From: SG8-41 sp035574195
GTDB taxonomy: Bacteria > Pseudomonadota > Gammaproteobacteria > Burkholderiales > SG8-41
Assembly (NCBI GenBank): GCA_035574195.1
Contig: DATLZE010000082.1
Location: 1 to 61,606, forward strand
Length of the DNA: 61,606 bases
Direction: 5' to 3'
The notes under the pieces: generated by a model
Databases searched by the model: none
Told to the model about the DNA's origin: nothing
The model's input: only the letters and a program-made list of their open reading frames with translations
Program-made: the position numbers and the translations under genes
Part shown: positions 17,021 to 26,010 of the stretch, in pieces
How the letters are laid out: every line of letters begins with the position of its first letter
How positions within the stretch are numbered: position 1 is the first letter of the stretch

Positions 17021-17488
17021 CTATGCCTCCCTCGCTGCGCGCTCGATCGCGCGCACGATCCGGTAGTAAGTGCCGCAACGGCAGATATTCGGGCTCATGT
17101 ACTCGACGATCTCGGCCCGCGTCGGGCGCGGCTTCTCTCGCAGCAGCGCCGCAGCGCGCATGATCTGGCCGCTCTGGCAGTAGCCGCACTGCGGCACCTG
17201 CTCGGCGATCCAGGCCCGCTGCAAGGGATGGCTGCCGTCGGGCGACAGCCCCTCGATGGTGGTGACGCTGCGGCCCTCGAGGTCGGCGATCTTGTTGAGG
17301 CAGGCGTAGTTCGGCCTGCCGTCAATGTGCACGGTACAGGCGCCGCACTGGCCCACCCCGCAGCCGAACTTGGTGCCCGTGAGCTTCAGCTCCTCGCGCA
17401 GGATCCACAGCAGCGGGGTGTCGGGCAGCGCGGTGACGGTGTGGCGCCTGCCGTTGACGGTGAGTGTCGTCGTGATCTTCTGAGACAT
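17021..17488 (-). CDS. (2Fe-2S)-binding small subunit of molybdenum hydroxylase (pair B)
   Basis: A 155-residue IorA-type electron transfer subunit. First cluster: CGVGQCGAC with the following YAC; second cluster: QCGYC and NICRCG. It sits two bases before the large subunit gene. There is no FAD subunit in the neighbourhood, so electrons likely go to a cytochrome c. It starts at an ATG with GGAGGAGAA just upstream. A 491-base gap separates it from the oxidase gene upstream on the same strand, so it may have its own promoter. Confidence 0.9.
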   Translation of the reverse strand: MSQKITTTLTVNGRRHTVTALPDTPLLWILREELKLTGTKFGCGVGQCGACTVHIDGRPNYACLNKIADLEGRSVTTIEGLSPDGSHPLQRAWIAEQVPQCGYCQSGQIMRAAALLREKPRPTRAEIVEYMSPNICRCGTYYRIVRAIERAAREA

Positions 17489-17979
17489 GATTCTCCTCCA
17501 GCCTCGGTTGCCGCGGGAGTGCTCCCGCCCCAGCCTCTCGCGCCCCGCGCGCTCTGGAATTGTACGCGGGGTGCAGGGCTCGGTCGCGCCGCCGTTCTTC
17601 CTCGGAGGCGTTGTAGTCGTCGCCGGCGCGCGGGGTCATTCTACTCCCGTTGCGCAAGGCCCGCGCAAGGGCCTCGCTGCAGCGAAGCCGCGCCGCCGGG
17701 GATTTCCGGTCAACGCGGCCGTTTGCGCGAGAAAAACGCCGCCCTTGTCGAAAACATGTCCGGGATTGCGGCGCCGCAGCAGCGAAACGGGGCGAGCCAC
17801 GCTGTCTGGCTCCCATCCCTTCCCCCCGTGCGCTCCAGCCTTCGAACTCGAGCGAGGGGTTGCCGAGCTCGCGCACCGTGGGGCACGCCAGGCAACGCCG
17901 CGGTGCGCTCCGATCCGGCGGTCGCCGGCGCCGTGAGCTGGCCTGCGCGGATTTCGGCGAGCGCGCGTGGCGGGCGCCC
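17489..17979. other. Intergenic region, no gene seen
   Basis: These 491 bases lie downstream of the alpha-hydroxyacid oxidase gene and upstream of pair B. Frames crossing it on either strand lack recognisable protein features. I see no convincing terminator with a U-tract and no clear promoter hexamers. Confidence 0.45.
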
Positions 17980-19224
17980 TCAGGAACTCGTTCCCTCGAT
18001 CGCTCCCCGCGCCGGCACGAGCAGATCGCGGCTCATCTCGGAGAGCGCGGCGATGCCGAGCATGGCCATGTCGCGGCTGATCTCGTCCCGCAGGAGAGAG
18101 GCGGCGTAGCGAACCGCTTCGGCGCCCCCGATCGCCGCGGCGTAGAGAATCGGGCGGCCGATGAAGACGAACTGCGCACCCAGGGCGAACGCTTTCAACA
18201 CGTCGGTGCCGCGGCGGATGCCGCCGTCCATCATGACAGCCATGCCGCCCGCCTCGGCGGCGATGGCGGGCAGCACCCGCAGCGGCGCAACGCTGTAGTC
18301 GAGCTGGCGGCCGCCGTGATTCGACACGATGATCCCGTCCACGCCGCTCTCGCGTGCGATGCGCGCATCGCGCGGCGAGAGCACGCCCTTCAGCACGAGC
18401 TTGCCTTTCCACAGCTTGCGCATGAGCGCGACATGCTCCCAAGCGAGGGCGTCGCGCGCCATGCGCGGGCGCTCGGTATAGCCCACGATCGGGATGCGCG
18501 GAAAACCCATGTTCTCGAGGTGCGGCATGCCGCGGGTGAGCACAGTGCGCAGAAAGGTGCCGAGGAGCCAGCGGGGCCGGATGAGACAGTCCCAGGCGAG
18601 GCGCAAGGTAGGCTTGAGCGGCGAGTTGTACCCGGTGCGCACGTTGTTCTCGCGGTTCGCCGGCACCGGGACGTCCACCGTCAGCACCAGGGTGTCGAAG
18701 CCCGCCCGCGCCGCGCGCTCGACGAGCGGCACGATGATTTCGCGCTGCCCGGGCAGATAGGCCTGGAACCAAGCGGTCGGTCCCGCCGCCCGCACGCGCT
18801 CCATGGGCGTCAGCGAAGCGCCGCTCTGGATCATCACGGTGTTGAGCTCTCCCGCAACCTGCGCCAGCACGCAGTCGCCCAGGTAGGCGGCGAGCGAGGT
18901 GCCGCCCATCGGCGCGAAGCCGAACGGCAAATCGTAGGCGCGCCCGAGCACCGTCGTTCGCTGGTGGCGGCCGCGGGTGTTCACCAGCACGCGGGGCACG
19001 AATTGCCAGTCGGCGAAAGCGGCGCGGTTGCCGTCGCGCGCCGAGTCGGTTTCGACGCCGCCCGCGATGTAGCCGAAAATGGGGCGCGGCAGGATGCGGC
19101 GCGCCGGCGCCTCGAAATCGTCGAGACAGAGGATGTTCCTGAATCGGCGCGGCACGTCGGCCCTGTCGCGCCGGCCGGCGACGCGCAGGTTGGTCTCGCT
19201 GGTGTGGGCTGTGACGTCGTTCAT
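17980..19224 (-). CDS. FMN-dependent alpha-hydroxyacid oxidase/dehydrogenase (LldD family), copy 1
   Basis: A 414-residue TIM-barrel flavoprotein. The signature SNHGGRQLDYS (catalytic His, FMN-contacting Arg) lies near residue 305, followed by MMDGGIRRGTDVLKAFALGA and FIGRPILYA, which bind the FMN phosphate. Family members oxidise L-lactate, glycolate, mandelate or similar to 2-oxoacids. It is slightly longer than lactate dehydrogenases. A sequence of charged residues precedes the barrel and no signal peptide is seen. It shares the family with 22456-23607. The upstream region contains a short 7-base repeat array. Substrate is not determined. Confidence 0.88.
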   Translation of the reverse strand: MNDVTAHTSETNLRVAGRRDRADVPRRFRNILCLDDFEAPARRILPRPIFGYIAGGVETDSARDGNRAAFADWQFVPRVLVNTRGRHQRTTVLGRAYDLPFGFAPMGGTSLAAYLGDCVLAQVAGELNTVMIQSGASLTPMERVRAAGPTAWFQAYLPGQREIIVPLVERAARAGFDTLVLTVDVPVPANRENNVRTGYNSPLKPTLRLAWDCLIRPRWLLGTFLRTVLTRGMPHLENMGFPRIPIVGYTERPRMARDALAWEHVALMRKLWKGKLVLKGVLSPRDARIARESGVDGIIVSNHGGRQLDYSVAPLRVLPAIAAEAGGMAVMMDGGIRRGTDVLKAFALGAQFVFIGRPILYAAAIGGAEAVRYAASLLRDEISRDMAMLGIAALSEMSRDLLVPARGAIEGTSS

Positions 19225-19253
19225 GTCGTGCTCGAGTGACGCGAAACGGGATC

Positions 19254-19267
19254 AAGGATGAAGGATC
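19254..19267 (-). repeat. Degenerate 7-base tandem array, locus 1
   Basis: Two 7-base units, AAGGATG and AAGGATC on the plus strand (GATCCTT, CATCCTT on the minus). It lies 30 bases upstream of the oxidase gene start and resembles the arrays at 29213 and 44910. Confidence 0.45.
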
Positions 19268-19370
19268 GCGGGCACGGCCGCAAGACTCCGGCCCGCGGGA
19301 AATCGGTCCATGCCGTCAGTGGCCGCCTCTCGAGCATCGGCCCGCCGAAGCGCTCCGCGATCAACGCCGT

Positions 19371-20804
19371 TCAGCGCTCGGATGCCTCCACCCACGCCGC
19401 CTCGAACGCCTCGACAAAAGCTTCGATCCCGCCGGCCTGGACGAAAGCCAGCGCGCAGGCGAGCGCCGGATCGAGGTCCTGCCGTGCCAGTGCACAGCGC
19501 GACGCCTCGAGGCGGGCCTTCGGCGGCACCGGCTCGCCGGCGCCCGGCAGGGCATGCCCCTGGGCGGCTTCGCGGCGCCGGCTGCCGGTGCCGCTCCCAT
19601 CGGCGTACACCAGCTCGACGTCCGGGCCGACTCCCGTGCGCTCGACGGTGCGGCCGGACGGGCCGTGGTAGAACGCGGTGGTCAGGCGCAGCGCGCCCTT
19701 GCCCTCGCCGAGCGAGATCAAAGACTGAACGCTCCCCTTGCCGAAGCTGCGCTGCCCCATGACGGTAGCGCGGCCGTTTTCCTGCAGCGCCGCGGCGACC
19801 AGTTCCGCGGCCGAGGCGGTGCGGCCGTCGATCAGCACCACCATCGGCACGCCCGCGAAGTGCTCGCTGGCGTCGGCCCGCCAGCTGCGCCGGCTGGCGG
19901 CGCTACGGCCCTGAAGCGATACGATCTGCCCTCCGGACAGAAAGGCGTCCGCGGTCATCACCGCCTGGCGCAGCAGCCCTCCGGTGTTGCCGCGCAGATC
20001 GAGCACGATCGCGCGCGGAGCGCCTTCGGCGGCCGCTTCGGCGGCGGCTTGCTCGATCTGCGCAGATACCGCTGCGGCAAAGCTCGAGATGCGCAGCACC
20101 AGCACCCCCGCCTCCATGCTCCAGCGCACCGTTTCCTGGCGGATCGGCTCGCGGACCAGAGAAACCACGAGTGGCTCTTCCTGCCCGCTGCGGCGGATCG
20201 TCAAGGCGATGGGAGTGCCCGGCTCGCCGCGCATCCGGGAGAGGGCTTCCTCCAGGGTCATGCCCTCGACCGGCTGGTCGTCGAGGCGGACGATGAGATC
20301 GCCGCTGCGCAGCCCTGCGCGCGCCGCGGGCGTGCCCGGCAGCGGCGCGACCACGCGCAGCAGCCCGTCCACCATCTCGAGCTGGAGGCCGAGGCCGCCG
20401 AAGCTGCTTCTCATGGCGCTGCGCAACGCGGCGGCTGCGCGCGGGTCGAGGTAGCGCGAATGCGGATCGAGCGAGCCGAGCGCTGCATTGACGGCCCGGG
20501 CGAAGACCGCCTCCGGCTCGCCCGACCCCGGCGCCAGCGGCTCGAGCGCCTTCCGCGCAGCGGCGATCAGTGCCGGCGCGTTCACCTCCCGGGCATAACC
20601 GCGCTCGACCTGGCGCAGCACGGCGCCGAGAAGCTCGCGATGACGCTCGGCCTTCTCGCCGGGCGCGACCGCCCTCAGATAGGCGGCCGCAAGCGGCGCC
20701 AGCATCTCGTCCGTGAGCGAGGACGCGGCTGCGGAACAGGAGCCCGCCGCGGCGACGAGACACGCCGCGGCGATGGCGCGAAACCGCCCGAGCCGGCGTC
20801 TCAT
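19371..20804 (-). CDS. S41-family carboxyl-terminal processing protease
   Basis: A 477-residue secreted protease. After an N-terminal leader (MRRRLGRFRAIAAACLVAAA, with Cys 23 as a weak lipobox candidate) come a helical region, a PDZ domain (about 135-215: GLGLQLEMVDGLLRVVAPLPG onward) and the S41 core. The catalytic Ser331 (RTASAAEL) and Lys356 (SFGKGSVQ) are 25 residues apart, exactly as in Prc/CtpA. It should cleave C-termini of periplasmic proteins. The frame extends further upstream to 21014 but only with low-quality sequence, so the ATG at 20804 is chosen. It stands between two oxidase-containing regions without obvious pathway links. Confidence 0.85.
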   Translation of the reverse strand: MRRRLGRFRAIAAACLVAAAGSCSAAASSLTDEMLAPLAAAYLRAVAPGEKAERHRELLGAVLRQVERGYAREVNAPALIAAARKALEPLAPGSGEPEAVFARAVNAALGSLDPHSRYLDPRAAAALRSAMRSSFGGLGLQLEMVDGLLRVVAPLPGTPAARAGLRSGDLIVRLDDQPVEGMTLEEALSRMRGEPGTPIALTIRRSGQEEPLVVSLVREPIRQETVRWSMEAGVLVLRISSFAAAVSAQIEQAAAEAAAEGAPRAIVLDLRGNTGGLLRQAVMTADAFLSGGQIVSLQGRSAASRRSWRADASEHFAGVPMVVLIDGRTASAAELVAAALQENGRATVMGQRSFGKGSVQSLISLGEGKGALRLTTAFYHGPSGRTVERTGVGPDVELVYADGSGTGSRRREAAQGHALPGAGEPVPPKARLEASRCALARQDLDPALACALAFVQAGGIEAFVEAFEAAWVEASER

Positions 20805-21217
20805 GGGCGCGACCGCCACGCAGCATGGATGTAGGCAGCGCGCCGATGCTAGCATGGAAATCGAAAAAAGGCGGAGGAGGGCACGAGGACGGCGCCGGAA
20901 CGCCGTCCTCGCCTTCGGCCTCGCAGCCGCGCTCGCTTCTGTCCGGCAGCTCGCCCAGACTCGAGCCCCCGGCGAAATCCCACGGAAAGAATCGAATCTC
21001 GCGGCCTGGCGCAATATCGGCAGGCGGCCGGCATCGGCGCCCCGCCGCGGCGAATGTCACCGCATCGCGGCAATCCGCAGCCCCGGCTGCTCGGTGGACG
21101 GCATTGGACGTTACCCCGCGCTGCCCTCCGAGCCAGAACTTGAGCCGAGCCGGAGGCCGGCACCGTTCGAGGGTGCTCGCCTGGAAACCATGACGCGCCG
21201 CTTCGCCGCCGACGCGG
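20805..21217. other. Intergenic region, no gene seen
   Basis: These 413 bases separate the last gene of the catabolic supercluster (ending at 21218) from the protease gene, all on the minus strand. I see no coding frame with protein character and no hairpin followed by a T-run. It probably contains the promoter of the protease gene, but no hexamer pair stands out. Confidence 0.4.
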
Positions 21218-22459
21218 TCATCCGACCCGGAATAGCCCCCGCTTCGCGCGGTGCAGTCGCTCGAAGCCGGTCTTCGTCACGCGGACGAGCTCGCCCACCT
21301 GAACGCCCGCCTTCAAGTCGCGCGTGACGACATTGGGCTGCACCACGATCGTCATGTTCTCCTCGAGCACCATCTCGGGAAGCGGCCCCGCCATGCGGCT
21401 CTTCGACCCGATGATGGGCTGAAAATAACCGCCGCCGAAGCCGTGCACGAGATCGTCGCAGATCGTGAAACCGCGCTCCTCGATCAGCCCGGTCGCATCC
21501 AGGATCTCCTGCATCGTCGCGCCGTGGCGCACGGCGCGGGTCACCGCGTCGAAGGCGTCCTCGGCGGTCTGCCACAGGTCGCGATAGAGCGGCGTCGCTT
21601 CCGCCCCCACCGTGAAGGTGCGCAGCACCTGCCCCGGGTAGTCCCACCAGTAAGCCGACAGCTCGCAGAACACGATGTCGCCGCTGCGCACCTTGCGCGG
21701 CGAGTGGTGCTGCGGCGGCACGTAGATGTGGGGGCGCTTCATGGAAGTGACGCCGATATAGTGGATCATCGTCGTGCCGCCGTGCCGGATGTAGGCGCTC
21801 TCCACCAGCGCCCCGAGCTCGCGTTCGGTCATCCCCGGGCGCGTGCCGGCAAGCAGCGCCGCGAGGCCCGCGTCCGAGAGCGCCGCGCCGATCCTCAGCC
21901 AGTCGAGCTCCTCCTCCGACTTGATCTGGCGCAGCCGCACGTACTCGGCGTCGAGCGCGACCATCTGGAAGCGCGCCTCGAGCTGGCGGTATTTGGCGAC
22001 CACGAGCGGTCCGATGATGCCCACCCGGCGCGCTCCGCGGCGCTCGAGCTCCTCGATCATCTTCGCGAGCCCCCGGTGCTCGCCCCAGACGACCTCCATG
22101 TGCGGGCACATCTTCTTGGCGAGCGGATAATGGTTGACCCACTCGACCGACATCCACATTCGTTCGCCCGGGCGGAAAATGACATAGGCCTCGACCGTGC
22201 CTGGCCAGCCGGTGACCCACTGCGGGGCGTTGCCCGCGCGGTGGTCGGTGATGACAAGCAGGTGATCGAGCCCGTGCTTTTCCATCACGGCGGCGAGCGC
22301 CCTGTGGCGGCGCGCGTATTCCGCTTCCGAGAAGCGCGGGTATTCCTGGCGCATGATCGCCCTGAGCCGGGAATCGAGCCTCAAGGGAACGCCCTGCGGC
22401 CCGGTGGTCGAGTCCCGGGCCGGCTTGCGCGTCCCGGAAGCGCGTCCAGGCGCGTTCAT
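21218..22459 (-). CDS. M24-fold protein with lost metal ligands (creatinase-like), copy 1
   Basis: A 413-residue pita-bread protein: an N-terminal domain (about 40-180) and a C-terminal M24 domain (about 185-405). Aligning GDIVFCELSAYWWDYPGQVL to the usual GDxVLxDFGAxYxGYxSDxT places E266 and Q277 where the two metal Asp belong. H339 (LVHGFGG) is kept; Q374 (VVQPNV) and G389 replace the two metal Glu. This is unlike active metallopeptidases and similar in concept to creatinase, which hydrolyses C-N bonds without metal. The start overlaps the preceding gene's stop (ATGA). It is the last gene of the supercluster. Substrate unknown; a non-peptide C-N hydrolase is a reasonable inference. Confidence 0.8.
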   Translation of the reverse strand: MNAPGRASGTRKPARDSTTGPQGVPLRLDSRLRAIMRQEYPRFSEAEYARRHRALAAVMEKHGLDHLLVITDHRAGNAPQWVTGWPGTVEAYVIFRPGERMWMSVEWVNHYPLAKKMCPHMEVVWGEHRGLAKMIEELERRGARRVGIIGPLVVAKYRQLEARFQMVALDAEYVRLRQIKSEEELDWLRIGAALSDAGLAALLAGTRPGMTERELGALVESAYIRHGGTTMIHYIGVTSMKRPHIYVPPQHHSPRKVRSGDIVFCELSAYWWDYPGQVLRTFTVGAEATPLYRDLWQTAEDAFDAVTRAVRHGATMQEILDATGLIEERGFTICDDLVHGFGGGYFQPIIGSKSRMAGPLPEMVLEENMTIVVQPNVVTRDLKAGVQVGELVRVTKTGFERLHRAKRGLFRVG

Positions 22460-23607
22460 CGGCGCTTGCTCCTCTGTTCCTCGTACCACGGATAGGCGCT
22501 CGTCTGGGTCGCGGGCCGCACTGGCTGCGCCGGCCGCACCCAGGAGGGGTCGAGCTGCGCGATGGAAGTCACGCCCATCAGCCCCAGCGCCGTGCGGATC
22601 TCGACGTCGAGCAGCTCCAGCACGCGCTTCAGGCCCGCCTCGCCCGCAGCCGCGAGCCCCCAGCCGAGAAGCTTGCCGATGCCTACCGCGCGCGCGCCGA
22701 GGCAAAGGGCCTTCACGACGTCGGTGCCGCGCAGCACGCCGCCGTCGTAGTACACCTCCGCGCGCCCGTCCACTGCGGCAACGACCTCGGGCAGCACCTC
22801 GATCGAGCCCTGCCCGTGGTCGAGCTGGCGCCCGCCGTGATTGGACACGTACACCGCGTCGGCCCCGTGCTCGACCGCGAGCCGCGCGTCCTCCGCGGTG
22901 GCGATGCCCTTGAGGATGAGCGGCCTGCCCATGCGCTCTTTCATCCAGCCGATATCTTCCCAGTTGAGCGCCATCTGGTAGGTGGGATCGCCGAATCCCT
23001 CGCGGACGTCGGCGCGTGCGATGAGGTCGCGCTCGCGCCGCCCGTAGTAATTGCGGTCCACGCACACACACAGCGCGCGGTAGCCTGCAGCTCTTGCGCG
23101 GTCGAGGATGTCCTCCACCCACTTGCGGTCGGCACGCACGTAGAGCTGGAAGATGAGCGGCTGCGCGACCGCCTCGGCCGCCGCCTCCAGGCCCGGTCTT
23201 GCCGCGGTGCTGATGAAGGCGGTGGTGCCGTGCGCCACCGCCGCGCGCGCGACGTTGCGCGCGCCTTCCGGGTGCACGAAGCCGACGAAGCCGCCGACCG
23301 GAGCGAGGAACACCGGCGTGCAGAGCTTCTGTCCGAGCAATGTCGTGGTGATGTCGATCTCCCGCACGTCCACCAGCACCCGCTGGCGCAGCGCCAAGCT
23401 GTCGAGCGCGAGGCGGTTGCGCCAGAGCGTGGTCTCGGAATCCGACCCGCCCGAGAGGTGGTCCCACAGGTCTTGCGGGAGGTTCCTGCGCGCCGCGGCC
23501 ACGATCTCCTGCAGCGAGACGAAGCCTGCGGCCGCGCGCTCGTCAATCTTCGGGTACTTGCGCGGCTTTTCTCCAGCCGCCCGCGGTTTCGCTGCCTTGC
23601 CTGCCAT
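22456..23607 (-). CDS. FMN-dependent alpha-hydroxyacid oxidase (LldD family), copy 2
   Basis: A 383-residue flavoprotein of the same family as 17980-19224. The catalytic signature VSNHGGRQLDHGQGS lies near residue 255, with YYDGGVLRGTDVVKALCLGARAV for FMN phosphate binding. The N-terminal 20 residues are Lys/Ala-rich and not conserved. It is preceded by a Bug gene (12 bases) and overlaps the M24 gene downstream, so all three are coupled. It likely oxidises a 2-hydroxyacid produced in the pathway; the product 2-oxoacid could feed the E1/E2 complex encoded upstream in the cluster. Confidence 0.88.
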   Translation of the reverse strand: MAGKAAKPRAAGEKPRKYPKIDERAAAGFVSLQEIVAAARRNLPQDLWDHLSGGSDSETTLWRNRLALDSLALRQRVLVDVREIDITTTLLGQKLCTPVFLAPVGGFVGFVHPEGARNVARAAVAHGTTAFISTAARPGLEAAAEAVAQPLIFQLYVRADRKWVEDILDRARAAGYRALCVCVDRNYYGRRERDLIARADVREGFGDPTYQMALNWEDIGWMKERMGRPLILKGIATAEDARLAVEHGADAVYVSNHGGRQLDHGQGSIEVLPEVVAAVDGRAEVYYDGGVLRGTDVVKALCLGARAVGIGKLLGWGLAAAGEAGLKRVLELLDVEIRTALGLMGVTSIAQLDPSWVRPAQPVRPATQTSAYPWYEEQRSKRR

Positions 23608-23619
23608 TTCCTGCTCCTG

Positions 23620-24618
23620 TCATTCGACCTTAAGTCCGATCGCCTTGACGAGCCTGCCCATCTCGACGAGCTCCTCCTGGATCGCGCGGCGGAATTCCTC
23701 GGGCGTGCCGCTGGCGGGCTCGGCGCCCTGGGCCGCGAGCGCTTCGCGCATCTCGGGAGAAGCGAGCGCCTTCGCCATGTGCGCGCGGATCCTGTCGAGG
23801 ATCGGGCGCGGCACGCCTTTCGGCGCGAGGAATCCGGAAAACGCGACGTACTTGAACCCGGGCACCGTCTCCGCGATCGCGGGCAGATCCCCGTAGAGCG
23901 GCGAGCGCTGCGGCAAGCTGTGCCCGAGCGCGCGCAACCGACCCGCCCGCACGTGCGACATCATCGCGCCGGCCGGGGCGATGGACCAGTGCGCCTCGCC
24001 CGCGATCACCGCCGCCATCGAGGGCCCGCCGCCCTTGTACGGCACGTGGAGCGAGCTGAAGCCCGCGGCCATCATCAGCGCCGTGCCGTTGAGATGGCTC
24101 TGCGAGCCGGGACCGGCGGTCGCCATGTTGATCTGGCCCTGCTTCGCCCGCGCGTGCTCGATCAGCTCCTTCACGCTCTTCGCGGGAACGGCCGGGTTCA
24201 CCACCAGCACGTTGCCCTGGCGCGAGTAGAGCGCCACGTACTCGAAGTCGCGGATCGGATCGTAGCCGAGGTTCTTGCGGATATGGGGCGAGACCGTGAG
24301 CGCGCCGAGCGAGGTCGTGATCAGCGTGTAGCCGTCGGGCGTGGCGTTCCTGCCGATCTCGAGACCGAGCGCGCCGCCCGCCCCCGCGCGGTTGTCCACC
24401 ACGATCTGCTGCCCGAGCGACTCGCCCAGCCGCTGCGCCGCGATCCGCCCCATGGTGTCGGCGGAGCTGCCGGGAGCGTTCGGCATGATCAATCGAATCG
24501 GGCGGCTCGGATAATCGCGCGCCGGGTCGGCCGCGGCCCCGGAAACGGCATGAGCGCAGGCGAGCGCCAGCGCGAGCGCGGGTTTCGACCCGCGGAGCAT
24601 GGACATCCCCGTCTTCAT
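23620..24618 (-). CDS. Bug/TctC-family tripartite tricarboxylate transporter substrate-binding protein 1
   Basis: A 332-residue periplasmic binding protein. It has a signal peptide (about residues 1-30, ending near SGAAA) and the Bug hallmarks YPSRPIRLIMPNAPGSSADT, VVDNRAGAGGALGLEIGRNA and PDGYTLITTS, followed by PYKGGGPSMAAVIAGEA. The ATG at 24618 has GGGAGG eight bases upstream. No tctA/tctB membrane genes are in the window, which is usual for the many orphan Bug proteins of Burkholderiales. It binds a small carboxylate or amide; the position between M24 and oxidase genes suggests the ligand is the pathway substrate. Confidence 0.9.
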   Translation of the reverse strand: MKTGMSMLRGSKPALALALACAHAVSGAAADPARDYPSRPIRLIMPNAPGSSADTMGRIAAQRLGESLGQQIVVDNRAGAGGALGLEIGRNATPDGYTLITTSLGALTVSPHIRKNLGYDPIRDFEYVALYSRQGNVLVVNPAVPAKSVKELIEHARAKQGQINMATAGPGSQSHLNGTALMMAAGFSSLHVPYKGGGPSMAAVIAGEAHWSIAPAGAMMSHVRAGRLRALGHSLPQRSPLYGDLPAIAETVPGFKYVAFSGFLAPKGVPRPILDRIRAHMAKALASPEMREALAAQGAEPASGTPEEFRRAIQEELVEMGRLVKAIGLKVE

Positions 24619-24692
24619 GCGAGCCTCCCGTGTCGGTTGTCGGTGCGTGTGCGCGCGCGGGGCGCGGCCGGATGAGCGCATTTCCCCGCGCC

Positions 24693-25976
24693 TCATCCGG
24701 CGACCAGGATCTCGTCCACCGGGAAGGGCGTGAGCTCCTCGGCACCCGCCTCGGTGATCGCGAACGAGCGCGAATAGAAGATGCCGAACACGCCCTCGCG
24801 GTCCACCGGAGTGATCTCGATGTTGTAGGTCATGCCCGGCTGCATCGTCATCTCCCACGGCTCGGCGCGCACGCGGTCGCAGCGCACGAAAGGCACCGAG
24901 GTGATGAGGTCGAGCCCGTGCATGATGGTCGGGCGCGACTGCGCGCCGCGGCTGCGGAACGCATTGGCCCCGACGCGGCGCACGTCCTCGAGCGTGTTGC
25001 CAGGCTTCAATTGCGCCGCGATCTCGCGGAAACCGGCGAGCACCACGTCGCGGAAAAAAGCCCGATAGCGCTCGGTCGGGCGGCCGACCGAGACCGGATG
25101 GCCGATCTTGGCCGAGTAGCCGAGATAGGACATGGCGAGCTCCGAGAGCACGATGTCGCCCTCCTTGAGCACGCGCGCGGAAGGGTTCGGGTTGGGAAAG
25201 ATCAGCTTCGGATCGTGCATCGAGGTCGAGCCGATCATCAGCAGATGGCAGCGCCCGCCTTCGGAGAGCACCGCGTTCGCGACCGCGCCTGCGAGCTGGT
25301 ACTCGCGCACGCCGGGGCGCGCCGCCGCCCGTACCGCCTCGAGCGCCTTGATCGCGAGGCGCCCGGCCTTCGCCATCGCGCGCAGCTCCTCCGGGCTCTT
25401 GCGGTAGGTGAGCTCGTGCAGGAGATTGGGCAAGAACACGAAGCTCGCCCGCGGCATGAGCCTCTGCATATCCTGGAACGCCTGCACCCCCATGTACTCG
25501 GGGCCGGTGCGGTCGGCAGCAGTGATTCCGATGCGGCCGCGCTCGAGCCCGAGCTCGAGCAGCCGCTCGGCGACCGCCTTGCCGTACTTGCCGTGCTGGC
25601 CGCTTCTCACGTCGCGCACCGACACCATCTTGCGCGCCGCCTCGATGTGGCAGCCGTAGTGGGGATAGATCAGGGTAGGCTCGCCCCTCGCCGGCAGCAC
25701 CAGATACTGGCACAGGCCCCGCTCGTCGATCAGGCCCGAGCCCCAGGTGACGCCGCCGCCGTGGCTGTAGATGTCGGGCCCGCCGGTCAACACCAGCGCG
25801 TCGAGCCCGTCGCGCGCCATGAGCGCGCGCGCCGCGGCGTGGCGCCGTGCGAATTCGGCGTCGGAGAACCTGTCGTAGACCGCGTCCGAGTACCACGGCG
25901 AATTGCAGATCGCCTCGAAGTTGTCCGACCTGTCGAGCTCGTAGCGTACCTGGTTCCAGTCGTTGTCGTGGCTCAT
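24693..25976 (-). CDS. M24-fold protein with lost metal ligands, copy 2
   Basis: A 427-residue M24-fold protein. The ATG at 25976 is preferred to the GTG at 26018, because GGGGAAGGGG precedes it and it avoids overlap with the next gene. In GDIVLSELAMSYLGYSAKIG the metal Asp positions hold E279 and K290; H353 (IMHGLDLI) and E387 (NIEITP) are kept, while the last Glu is replaced (S402 in GIFYSRS). It is therefore unlikely to hold two metals. The N-terminal domain carries HGGGVTWGSG and PHYGCHIEAA. It sits between the cyclodeaminase and Bug genes. Like its neighbours it may hydrolyse or deaminate a small nitrogen compound rather than peptides. Confidence 0.8.
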   Translation of the reverse strand: MSHDNDWNQVRYELDRSDNFEAICNSPWYSDAVYDRFSDAEFARRHAAARALMARDGLDALVLTGGPDIYSHGGGVTWGSGLIDERGLCQYLVLPARGEPTLIYPHYGCHIEAARKMVSVRDVRSGQHGKYGKAVAERLLELGLERGRIGITAADRTGPEYMGVQAFQDMQRLMPRASFVFLPNLLHELTYRKSPEELRAMAKAGRLAIKALEAVRAAARPGVREYQLAGAVANAVLSEGGRCHLLMIGSTSMHDPKLIFPNPNPSARVLKEGDIVLSELAMSYLGYSAKIGHPVSVGRPTERYRAFFRDVVLAGFREIAAQLKPGNTLEDVRRVGANAFRSRGAQSRPTIMHGLDLITSVPFVRCDRVRAEPWEMTMQPGMTYNIEITPVDREGVFGIFYSRSFAITEAGAEELTPFPVDEILVAG

Positions 25977-26010
25977 GCTCCCCTTCCCCTCTTCTCCCCT
26001 TCCCTGGATC

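Noticed and set aside
13002..17066. A 1354-residue open frame on the plus strand
   Set aside because: It runs antisense to the LVIVD gene and pair B and is a high-GC shadow: rich in Arg, His, Ala and Val without any domain, and the minus-strand frames carry clear motifs.
21218..23467. M24 copy 1 as a 749-residue protein
   Set aside because: The upstream half overlaps the alpha-hydroxyacid oxidase gene in another frame; the ATGA overlap at 22456-22459 gives a clear start.
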